A stretch of DNA of 64,000 bases from Xanthomonas sp. AM6 (GTDB lineage: Bacteria > Pseudomonadota > Gammaproteobacteria > Xanthomonadales > Xanthomonadaceae). Where the stretch lies: NCBI RefSeq assembly GCF_025665335.1, contig NZ_CP106869.1, forward strand, positions 894,501 through 958,500, written 5' to 3'. The notes beneath the pieces were generated by a model that worked only from the letters and a program-made list of their open reading frames with translations, did not search any database and was not told the DNA's origin. Numbering within the stretch: the first letter of the stretch is position 1; the number at the start of each line of letters is the position of its first letter. Positions 1 through 6,809 of the stretch are shown piece after piece. The position numbers and the translations under genes were made by a program.

Positions 1-698
1 ACTCGGTCTCGCACGACCTGCGCGCGCCGCTGCGGCATGTCGCCGGCTTCGCCGACAAGTTGGCGCGCCATCTGGGCGACGACGCCGACGAGAAGAGCCG
101 CCACTACCTGGAAGTGATCGGCACCTCGGCGCGGCGCATGGCCTCGCTGATCGACGACCTGCTGGTCTACTCGCGCCTGGGCCGCAGCGCGCTGCGCCTG
201 CAGGCGGTGGACATGCAGTCGCTGGTGGCGGAGACGCGGTCGGTGCTGGACGCCAATTTCCAGTCCGACCATGCCGGCAGCGGCCGCCGCATCGAATGGA
301 ACATCGCGCCGCTGCCGATCCTGGTCGCCGACGAGAACATGATGCGCCAGCTGTGGCTGAACCTGCTCGGCAACGCGGTCAAGTACAGCGCCAAGCGCGA
401 GCTTCCGGTGATCGAGGTCGGCTACCAGCTGCAGGCCGACGGCAGCCATCACTTCAGCGTGCGCGACAACGGCGCCGGCTTCGACATGGCCTATGCGGCC
501 AAGCTGTTCGGCGTGTTCCAGCGCCTGCACAAGGCCAGCGAATACTCCGGCACCGGCATCGGCCTGGCCAGCGTGCGCCGGGTGCTGACCCGCCATGGCG
601 GCCACATCTGGGCCGACGCGGCGCCGGAGCAGGGCGCGACCTTCCATTTCGTCTTACCCCCCGCGCTCGAAGCGCCCACCAATGAGTTGACCGCATGA
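1..698 (+). CDS. Sensor histidine kinase, C-terminal part (5' end outside window)
   Basis: The reading frame is open from base 3, so the N-terminal sensor region lies upstream of the window. The visible part begins with an H-box (SHDLRAPLRH), whose His is the likely autophosphorylation site. A HATPase_c domain follows, with an N-box (NLLGNAVKYS), G1 box (DNGAGF) and G2 box (GTGIGLAS). This arrangement is common in PAS- or phytochrome-type kinases paired with small Rcp1-like regulators, but the sensor type cannot be read here. The stop overlaps the next start by 4 bp (ATGA at 695-698), so it is translationally coupled to the response regulator. Kinase identity is firm; the input signal is unknown. 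Confidence 0.9.
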   Translation, partial: SVSHDLRAPLRHVAGFADKLARHLGDDADEKSRHYLEVIGTSARRMASLIDDLLVYSRLGRSALRLQAVDMQSLVAETRSVLDANFQSDHAGSGRRIEWNIAPLPILVADENMMRQLWLNLLGNAVKYSAKRELPVIEVGYQLQADGSHHFSVRDNGAGFDMAYAAKLFGVFQRLHKASEYSGTGIGLASVRRVLTRHGGHIWADAAPEQGATFHFVLPPALEAPTNELTA

Positions 699-1135
699 CC
701 GCCATCCGCACCATCCTGCTTGCCGAAGACAGCCCCGCCGATGCCGAAATGGCGATCGACGCGCTGCGCGACGCGCGCCTCGCCAATCCCATCGTCCACG
801 TCGAGGACGGCGTGGAGGCGATGGATTACCTGCTGCGCCGCGGCGCCTACGCCGACCGCGAGGAAGGCCTGCCGGCGGTGCTGCTGCTGGACATCAAGAT
901 GCCGCGCATGGACGGGCTGGAAGTGCTCAAGCTGGTGCGCACCGACGAAGCGCTCAAGCGCCTGCCGGTGGTGATCCTGTCGTCCTCGCGCGAGGAAAGC
1001 GACCTGGCGCGCAGCTGGGATCTGGGCGTCAATGCCTACGTGGTCAAGCCGGTGGACGTGGACCAGTTCTTCACCGCGGTGAAGACCCTGGGCACGTTCT
1101 GGGCGGTGATCAACCAGGCGCCGGACAAAGAGTAA
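695..1135 (+). CDS. Single-domain response regulator (CheY/Rcp1-like)
   Basis: A 146-residue stand-alone receiver domain with no output domain. It has the acidic pocket (AEDSPAD), the phospho-acceptor Asp in LLLDIKMPRMDG, a Ser/Thr switch region (ILSSSRE) and the conserved Lys in VVKPVD. It overlaps the upstream kinase by 4 bp and ends 6 bp before the hybrid kinase, so the three form one operon. Small regulators of this Rcp1 type usually pass phosphate between kinases or act by protein contact. Here it probably links the upstream kinase to the downstream hybrid protein; that flow is inferred from gene order. Confidence 0.92.
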   Translation: MTAIRTILLAEDSPADAEMAIDALRDARLANPIVHVEDGVEAMDYLLRRGAYADREEGLPAVLLLDIKMPRMDGLEVLKLVRTDEALKRLPVVILSSSREESDLARSWDLGVNAYVVKPVDVDQFFTAVKTLGTFWAVINQAPDKE

Positions 1136-1141
1136 GCGCGC

Positions 1142-2656
1142 ATGCCCATGACCGGCACCAAGCTCGGACCGATCCGGATCCTGATGGTCGAGGATTCGCC
1201 GGAAGACGCCGAGCTGCTGTCCGACCAGCTGCTGGACGCCGGCCTGGAGGCGACCTTCCGCCGCGTGGAAAGCGAGTCCGCGCTGCGCGCGGCGTTGCAG
1301 GAGTTCGCGCCGGACATCGTGCTGTCGGACCTGAGCATGCCGGGCTTCTCCGGGCACCAGGCGCTGCGCGTGCTGCGCGAGCACGGCAACGCGGTGCCCT
1401 TCATCTTCGTCTCCGGCACGATCGGCGAGGAGACCGCGGTGGAGGCGCTGCGCGACGGCGCCAACGACTACATCATCAAGCACAACCCGACCCGGCTGCC
1501 GTCGGCGGTGGCGCGCGCGATCCGCGAGGCGCGCACCGAGCGCGAGCGGCAGCGGGTGGAAGGCGAGCTGATGCGCGCGCAGCGGCTGGAGAGCCTGGCG
1601 ATGCTGGCCGCCGGCCTCAGCCACGACCTGCGCAACATCCTGCAGCCGCTGCTGATCGTGCCGGAGCTGATGATCGGGCGCAGCGACGATCCGCAGCTGC
1701 GGCACCTGGCCGAGGTGATCGCCGAGTGCGGCCGGCGCGGCCACGAGATGGCCGAGTCGATGCTGTCGTTCGTGCGCGGCTCGCGCCAGCCCAGCGAGCG
1801 CGTGTCCATCGCCGGCCTGTTCCAGGCGGTGCAGATGCTGCTCAAGAGCAGCATGCCCGAGCGGGTCGGCCTGCAGGTGGAGGTGGCCGATCCCGAGCTG
1901 TCGATCGAGGCCAACTACACCGAGCTGCAGCAATGCCTGCTCAACCTCGGCCTGAACGCGATCCAGGCGATGCCCGACGGCGGCACGCTGACGTTCTCGG
2001 CGGCGCCGGCGATCGGCGCCGACGGCAGCGAGCAGGTGCGGATCCTGGTCCGCGACAGCGGCCTGGGCATGGACGCGGACACGCAGGCGAACCTGTTCAG
2101 CCCGTTCTTCACCACCAAGCCGGACGGCACCGGCCTGGGCCTGATCTCGTGCAAGCGCATCGTCGAAAGCTATGGCGGCAGCATCGGCGTGGACAGCACC
2201 CCGGGCGTGGGCACCTGCTTCGAACTGCTGATCCCGCTGCGCGGCCACGCGCCCTCGGCCGAGCCGGAGCCGGCGATCCCGATGGGCAAGGGCCAGCGCG
2301 TGCTGCTGGTGGACGGCGAGGCCACGCGCCTGTCGCTGCTGGGCAATGCCCTGTCCAGCCAGGGCTATCGGCCGCAGCTGGCCTCCGACGGCGCCGCGGC
2401 GCTGCGCGACGTGCGCGAACGCGGCATGCCGGACCTGGTGATCGTGGACAGCGACATCATCCTGCTGTCGGCGGTGAGCCTGCTGCTGGCGCTGCAGGAC
2501 CTGGACTACCGCGGCCCGGCGATCGTGCTGGAGGACGCCGGCACGGCGCTGCAGCGCGACCACTTCCCGCAGGACATCGCCGTGCACGTGCTGCGCAAGC
2601 CGCTGGAGATGCAGCGCGTGTTCCGCGCGGTGGCGCACGCGCTGGAAAGCGGCTGA
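1142..2656 (+). CDS. Hybrid protein REC-histidine kinase-REC
   Basis: The 504 residues run: receiver domain (about 10-130; acidic pocket VEDSPED, acceptor Asp in VLSDLSMPGFSG), HisKA with H-box (SHDLRNILQPLL, near 160), HATPase_c (DSGLGMD and GTGLGLI, to about 365), and a second receiver (about 380-500; LLVDGEA, candidate acceptor Asp in VIVDSD, Lys in RKPLE). There is no transmembrane segment, so it is cytoplasmic. With an N-terminal receiver it probably takes input from a partner kinase rather than a ligand. It follows the small regulator by 6 bp. The second receiver has an unusual acidic pocket (DGE rather than an adjacent acidic pair), so it may be a weak phosphate acceptor. Confidence 0.9.
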   Translation: MPMTGTKLGPIRILMVEDSPEDAELLSDQLLDAGLEATFRRVESESALRAALQEFAPDIVLSDLSMPGFSGHQALRVLREHGNAVPFIFVSGTIGEETAVEALRDGANDYIIKHNPTRLPSAVARAIREARTERERQRVEGELMRAQRLESLAMLAAGLSHDLRNILQPLLIVPELMIGRSDDPQLRHLAEVIAECGRRGHEMAESMLSFVRGSRQPSERVSIAGLFQAVQMLLKSSMPERVGLQVEVADPELSIEANYTELQQCLLNLGLNAIQAMPDGGTLTFSAAPAIGADGSEQVRILVRDSGLGMDADTQANLFSPFFTTKPDGTGLGLISCKRIVESYGGSIGVDSTPGVGTCFELLIPLRGHAPSAEPEPAIPMGKGQRVLLVDGEATRLSLLGNALSSQGYRPQLASDGAAALRDVRERGMPDLVIVDSDIILLSAVSLLLALQDLDYRGPAIVLEDAGTALQRDHFPQDIAVHVLRKPLEMQRVFRAVAHALESG

Positions 2657-2659
2657 GGA

Positions 2660-2810
2660 GTCGGGATCGGGGATTGGATTCGTTGCGGGCCACCCACGAC
2701 AGCGGCGTTAGCGGCGTCGTCCCCACTGCAGCCGAGCGCTGCGGCGAGCGCGCGCCTTCAGGCGGCTTGACGCCGCTTTGCGAATCCCAAATCCCCAATC
2801 CCCAATCCCG
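2660..2810. repeat. Paired G-rich inverted-repeat element
   Basis: A left arm (2660-2678, GTCGGGATCGGGGATTGGAT) and right arm (2781-2810, CGAATCCCAAATCCCCAATC onward) face each other between the convergent hybrid kinase and Anbu genes. The right arm ends 3 bp before the Anbu stop. Confidence 0.7.
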
Positions 2811-2813
2811 GCT

Positions 2814-3653
2814 TCACTGCTGCGACGACTGGTCTTCCGGGTCGCGCCGGGCCGGCGTGCGGCGCGGCGGCAGCGGCGGCAGGGCGCCGCGGTTGTCGGT
2901 TTCGCTCTCGGCGGTCAGCGCCGGTTCCCAGGGGAAGCGCGGCAGCGTGCGCACCGCGTTCTCCAGCTTGCGCGACCAGGTGTCGTGGATTTCCGAGTAC
3001 AGCGGCGTGTCCGCTTCCAGGCGCATGCGCTCGGTCACGCGCAGGTCGTCGCGGCGGATCAGCGCCAGGTCGATCGGCATGCCGACCGACAGGTTGGAGC
3101 GGATCGTGGAGTCCAGCGACACCAGCGCGGTGCGCGCGGCGTCCTCCAGCTGCATTTCCGGGCGGATGATGCGGTCCAGGATCGGCTTGCCGTACTTGGA
3201 CTCGCCGATCTGCAGGTACGGCGTCTCCGGCGAGGTGGCGATGGCGTTGCCCAGCGGATAGATCATGTACAGCCCGGGCCGCTCGCCGGCGATCTGCCCG
3301 CCCAGGATCAGCGTGGACTGCACGCTGACGCCGCTGTGCTGGGACTGGTCGGACAGCTTGACCTGGCTGGAGACCAGCACCTCGCCGACGTACTCGGCCA
3401 CCTCGAACAGGTGCCGGAACGAGCGCAGGCTGCGCGGCGCGTCCGGATCCTCGGCGTCGCGCTGTAGCCTGGAGATCGCCAGCTGGGTGGTGGCCAGGTT
3501 GCCGGCCGACATCAGCGCGAACACCGCCTGGCCCGGATACTCGAACACATGCAGCTTGCGGTGCACGCGCACGTCGTCCAGCGAGGCGTTGGTGCGCGTG
3601 TCTGCGGCGAAGACCAGGCCTTCGTCCACTTCGATGCCTACGCAATAAGTCAT
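2814..3653 (-). CDS. Anbu-type proteasome beta-subunit homologue
   Basis: A 279-residue Ntn-hydrolase of the bacterial proteasome-like family known as Anbu, related to HslV. It starts MTYCVG, so removing Met exposes Thr1, the expected nucleophile. Asp17 (in FAADTRTNA) and Lys32 (in HRKLHVF) are at the expected catalytic positions. Anbu proteins are usually near 240 residues; this one carries a further 35 or so Pro/Arg-rich residues at the C-terminus. Elsewhere Anbu genes commonly sit with alpha-E, ATP-grasp and transglutaminase-like genes; none is present here. It stands alone, convergent with the hybrid kinase and divergent from folK. The family is confident; substrate and peptidase activity are unknown. 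Confidence 0.85.
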   Translation of the reverse strand: MTYCVGIEVDEGLVFAADTRTNASLDDVRVHRKLHVFEYPGQAVFALMSAGNLATTQLAISRLQRDAEDPDAPRSLRSFRHLFEVAEYVGEVLVSSQVKLSDQSQHSGVSVQSTLILGGQIAGERPGLYMIYPLGNAIATSPETPYLQIGESKYGKPILDRIIRPEMQLEDAARTALVSLDSTIRSNLSVGMPIDLALIRRDDLRVTERMRLEADTPLYSEIHDTWSRKLENAVRTLPRFPWEPALTAESETDNRGALPPLPPRRTPARRDPEDQSSQQ

Positions 3654-3749
3654 GTCGCTGCCGGAAGATCAGTGCGTTTGGATTCTATGCGGGGGGGACG
3701 GGCTTGGCTACCGGTTGACGGTCGCCGCCGCGGCATGCGCGAATATCGC

Positions 3750-4271
3750 ATGACCACCGTGCTCCTCAGCCTGGGCAGCAATCTGCGCCCGCAGCATCAC
3801 CTGCGCGCCGCGATCGCGGCGCTGCGGCAGCGTTTCGGCCCGATCGTGGTGTCCCCGGCCTACCGCACCGCGGCGGTCGGATTCGACGGCCCGGCGTTCC
3901 TGAACAATGCCGTGTCGCTGCAGACCGACTGGGAGCTGGCGCCGCTGGATGCGTGGCTGCATGCGCTGGAGGACGCCCACGGCCGCGACCGCAGCGGCCC
4001 GCGCTTCGGCGACCGCACCCTGGACATCGACGTGGTGTTCTACGGCGACCGCATCGTCGAGGGCCCGGGCCACCTGCGCATCCCGCGCCCGGAACTGCGC
4101 CACGCCTTCGTGCTCAAGCCGCTGGCCGACATCGCCGCCGACTTCGTCGACCCGGTCAGCGGCCGCAGCCTGGGCGCGCTGTGGCAGGCGCATGCGCAGT
4201 TCGGGGAGGCGTTCGAGGTGGTGGAGCTCGATGAGGCCGGGAATGGGGAAGAGGGACTGGGGAATCGGTAA
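3750..4271 (+). CDS. folK: 2-amino-4-hydroxy-6-hydroxymethyldihydropteridine pyrophosphokinase (HPPK)
   Basis: Transfers pyrophosphate from ATP to 6-hydroxymethyl-7,8-dihydropterin in folate synthesis, in the cytoplasm. The 173-residue protein begins TTVLLSLGSNL and contains the HPPK signature around DRSGPRFGDRTLDID, with the metal-binding DxD, and IPRPELRHAFVLKPL. The ATG at 3750 matches the family start; an in-frame ATG at 3735 would add five residues. The last dozen codons (EAGNGEEGLGNR) and the stop lie in a G-rich intergenic repeat, extending the protein beyond the family's usual 160 or so residues. A pteridine-reductase-like SDR lies next door on the opposite strand, which fits pterin metabolism. 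Confidence 0.93.
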   Translation: MTTVLLSLGSNLRPQHHLRAAIAALRQRFGPIVVSPAYRTAAVGFDGPAFLNNAVSLQTDWELAPLDAWLHALEDAHGRDRSGPRFGDRTLDIDVVFYGDRIVEGPGHLRIPRPELRHAFVLKPLADIAADFVDPVSGRSLGALWQAHAQFGEAFEVVELDEAGNGEEGLGNR

Positions 4272-4373
4272 AGGCAGACACCGGGTAGGGTCGTTGGGCT
4301 GTCATGGCGCGGTCAGGGGCGCTCAGCAACGACTGGCCTGGGCGCGCTCGCCTATTCCCATTCCCGAGCTCCC
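4239..4373. repeat. Paired G-rich inverted-repeat element in the folK 3' end
   Basis: Left arm 4239-4268 (CGGGAATGGGGAAGAGGGAC onward) lies inside the folK coding sequence and contains its final codons and stop. Right arm 4351-4373 (CCTATTCCCATTCCCGAGCT onward) abuts the SDR gene's stop. Confidence 0.7.
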
Positions 4374-4378
4374 AGCCT

Positions 4379-5113
4379 TCAAGAAAGGCTCCGCCCCCCA
4401 TCCACCCGCAGCGTCTGCCCGGTGACGAAGCCGGCGTCGTCGAGCAGCCAGCGCACCGCCTCGGCGATCTCCTCGACCTGGCCGGTCCGCGCCAGCGGGG
4501 TGCGCGCCAGCAGGGCCTGCTGCGCGGCGCTGTCCTTGCCGGCCTCCGGCCACAGGATCGCGCCCGGGGCGATGGCATTCACCCGCACCTGCGGCGCCAG
4601 CTCCAGCGCCAGCGAGCGGGTCAGCATCGCCAGCGCCGCCTTGGCGGCGCAGTACAGCGGGTGGTCGCGCAGCGGTTGCTCGGCGTGCACATCGGTGATG
4701 TTGACGATCGCCCCGGCATGCGCGCGCAGCTGCGCGGCCGCGGCCTGGGCCAGGAACAGCGGCGCGCGCGCGTTGACCGCGAACAGGTCGTCCCATTGCG
4801 CCGGCGTCGCCTCGGCCAGCGGGGTGGGGTAGAAGTTGGAGGCGTTGTTGACCAGCGCGTCGAGCCGGCCGAAGCGCTGCACGCACTGCGCCACCAGCGC
4901 CGGCAGTTGCGCGGCGTCGCGCAGGTCGGCGTGCAGGGCCAGGGCGCTGCCGGGGCGCGCCGCGTCCAGTTCCTGCGCCAGCGCCTGCAGCTCGGCCTGC
5001 GAGGTGTGCGCATGCAGCGCCACCCGGTAGCCGGCCGCGTGCAGGCGCCGCGCGATGCCGGCGCCGATGCGGCGCGCGCTGCCGGTGATCAGGGCGACTT
5101 TGCTCTCGGTCAT
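4379..5113 (-). CDS. SDR-family oxidoreductase, pteridine reductase-like
   Basis: A 244-residue short-chain dehydrogenase. It has an N-terminal Rossmann motif (TGSARRIG, the TGxxxRIG form typical of PTR1-like enzymes), the NNAS motif and the catalytic YCAAK (YxxxK). NADPH-dependent reduction of dihydro- or biopterin is the known activity of the closest family, and folK next door supports it, but the substrate cannot be proved from motifs. The ATG at 5113 (MTESKVALITG) is the only start that fits the family; an open frame continues upstream without homology. It is divergent from the MidA-like methyltransferase with a 54 bp gap. Confidence 0.82.
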   Translation of the reverse strand: MTESKVALITGSARRIGAGIARRLHAAGYRVALHAHTSQAELQALAQELDAARPGSALALHADLRDAAQLPALVAQCVQRFGRLDALVNNASNFYPTPLAEATPAQWDDLFAVNARAPLFLAQAAAAQLRAHAGAIVNITDVHAEQPLRDHPLYCAAKAALAMLTRSLALELAPQVRVNAIAPGAILWPEAGKDSAAQQALLARTPLARTGQVEEIAEAVRWLLDDAGFVTGQTLRVDGGRSLS

Positions 5114-5167
5114 GTCTGCATTCCACGCTCGGCTATGCTGTGCATTGTCCACGCAATCCGGCGCCGC

Positions 5168-6352
5168 ATGCCTATCGACCTTCCCGCCCCCGACGCCGAC
5201 GCGCTCGCCCACAGCGAGCGCCTGGCCGCGCACCTGCGCGCCGAGATCGCCGCCGGCGGCGGCGCCATCCCGTTCTCGCGCTTCATGGAGCTGGCCCTGT
5301 ACGCGCCGGGCCTGGGCTATTACAGCGCCGGCAGCAGCAAGTTCGGCGAGGAGGGCGATTTCGTCACCGCGCCGGAACTGGGGCCGCTGTTCGCCGCCAC
5401 CGTCTCCAATGCGCTGGCGCCGGTGCTGCAGCAGCTCGGGCCGCAGGCGCGGATGCTGGAGGTGGGCGGCGGCAGCGGCGCGTTCGCCGAGGTGATGCTC
5501 AAGCGCCTGCTGGCGCTGGACGCGCTGCCCGAGCGCTACGCCATCCTCGAGCCCAGCGCCGACCTGCGCGCGCGCCAGCGCGAGCGCCTGCAACGCGCAC
5601 TGATCCCGCCGGTGTTCGAACTGGTGGAGTGGCTGGACCGGCCGTTCGAGGACGACTGGAACGGGGTGCTGTTCGCCAACGAGGTGATCGATGCGCTGCC
5701 GACGCCGCGCTTCGTGCTGCGCGAGGGCGAGGTGTTCGAGGAAACCGTGACCCTGGACGGCGAAGGCCGCTTCCGCCGCGGCGAACAGCCGGCCGATCCG
5801 CTGCTGGCGGCGGCGGTGCGGCACGTCGAACGCTACCTGCAGGCGCCGTTCGCCGACGGCTACCGCTCCGAACTGCTGCCGCAGCTGCCGTACTGGATCC
5901 AGGCGGTGGCCGGCGGGCTGCGCAGCGGCGCGCTGCTGTTCGTCGACTACGGCTATCCGCGCGGCGAGTTCTACCTGCCGCAGCGCGACGACGGCACCCT
6001 GCGCGCGTTCTACCGGCACCGCACCCATGCCGATCCGTACCGGTGGCCGGGCCTGCAGGACCTGACCGCGTCGGTGGACTTCACCGCGCTGGCCGAGGCC
6101 GGCACCGGCGCCGGCTTCGAGCTGGCCGGCTACTGCAACCAGGCCAGCTTCCTGCTCGGCAACGGCATCGATGCGCTGCTGGCCGAGGCCGAGGCGCGCA
6201 GCGACGAACGCGGCCGCCAGCGCCTGCACGAGCAGGTGAAGCGGCTGACCCTGCCCAGCGAGATGGGCGAGCGCTTCCAGGTGATGGGTTTCGAGCGCGA
6301 CGTGTCGCTGGCGCCGGCGTTCCTGGCCGGCGACCTGACCTGGCGGCTGTGA
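5168..6352 (+). CDS. MidA/NDUFAF7-family SAM-dependent methyltransferase
   Basis: A 394-residue protein of the COG1565 (DUF185) family, whose mitochondrial relative NDUFAF7 methylates an arginine of complex I. Visible features are the N-terminal segment IPFSRFMELALYAPGLGYY, the SAM-binding glycine motif EVGGGSGAFAE, and FANEVIDALPTPRF and FVDYGYPRGE in the core. The ATG at 5168 matches the usual N-terminus. The bacterial substrate is not established. It is followed after 10 bp by a VanZ-like gene and probably shares its transcript. Confidence 0.88.
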   Translation: MPIDLPAPDADALAHSERLAAHLRAEIAAGGGAIPFSRFMELALYAPGLGYYSAGSSKFGEEGDFVTAPELGPLFAATVSNALAPVLQQLGPQARMLEVGGGSGAFAEVMLKRLLALDALPERYAILEPSADLRARQRERLQRALIPPVFELVEWLDRPFEDDWNGVLFANEVIDALPTPRFVLREGEVFEETVTLDGEGRFRRGEQPADPLLAAAVRHVERYLQAPFADGYRSELLPQLPYWIQAVAGGLRSGALLFVDYGYPRGEFYLPQRDDGTLRAFYRHRTHADPYRWPGLQDLTASVDFTALAEAGTGAGFELAGYCNQASFLLGNGIDALLAEAEARSDERGRQRLHEQVKRLTLPSEMGERFQVMGFERDVSLAPAFLAGDLTWRL

Positions 6353-6362
6353 GCGTGCGGCT

Positions 6363-6779
6363 GTGAACAGGCGCGCGCTGCGCGAGTTCCGGCGGCCGGC
6401 GCCGTGGCTGGGCCTGTGGCTGCTGGCGATCGCCGCGGTGATCGCGGTGTGCCTGGGGCCGCCGCCGCAACTCCCGGACCTGCCCTCGGGCAGCGACAAG
6501 ATCGAGCATTTCCTGGCCTATTTCCTGCTCGCCTGGGGCGCGGTGCAATTGTTCGCGCGCCCGCGCGCGCTGCTGCTGGCCGCGCTCGGCCTGGTCGCGC
6601 TGGGCATCGGCATCGAATTCGCGCAGGGCGCGCTGACCACCGACCGCATGGCCGATCCGCGCGACGCGCTGGCCAACAGCGTGGGCGTGGCGGCCGGCAT
6701 GGCGCTGCTGCCCACGCCGCTGCGCAACTGCATGCTGTGGCTGGACCGACGCCTGTTCGGCCGCCGCGCGCCGGCCTGA
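6363..6779 (+). CDS. VanZ-like family membrane protein
   Basis: A 138-residue protein with about four hydrophobic segments and the VanZ-like hallmarks: SDKIEHFLAYFLLAWGA near residue 45, the acidic GIEFAQG, and PRDALANSVGVAAG. The start is GTG at 6363, 10 bp after the methyltransferase stop, with no strong Shine-Dalgarno, which suggests coupling to that gene. VanZ-type proteins are linked to glycopeptide resistance in enterococci, but in proteobacteria the role of these small homologues is unknown. Resistance should not be inferred. Confidence 0.8.
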   Translation: MNRRALREFRRPAPWLGLWLLAIAAVIAVCLGPPPQLPDLPSGSDKIEHFLAYFLLAWGAVQLFARPRALLLAALGLVALGIGIEFAQGALTTDRMADPRDALANSVGVAAGMALLPTPLRNCMLWLDRRLFGRRAPA

Positions 6780-6809
6780 GCGCGGCGGCGGCTCGAACGG
6801 CCGCGCGCC

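Noticed and set aside
491-2638. A 715-residue open frame on the minus strand opposite the kinase genes
   Set aside because: It is a high-GC shadow of the real plus-strand genes, with His/Arg/Gln-rich composition and no motif.
6363-6779. Glycopeptide resistance gene (vanZ)
   Set aside because: VanZ-like membrane proteins are widespread; no other van genes are present, and gram-negative bacteria do not use this pathway.
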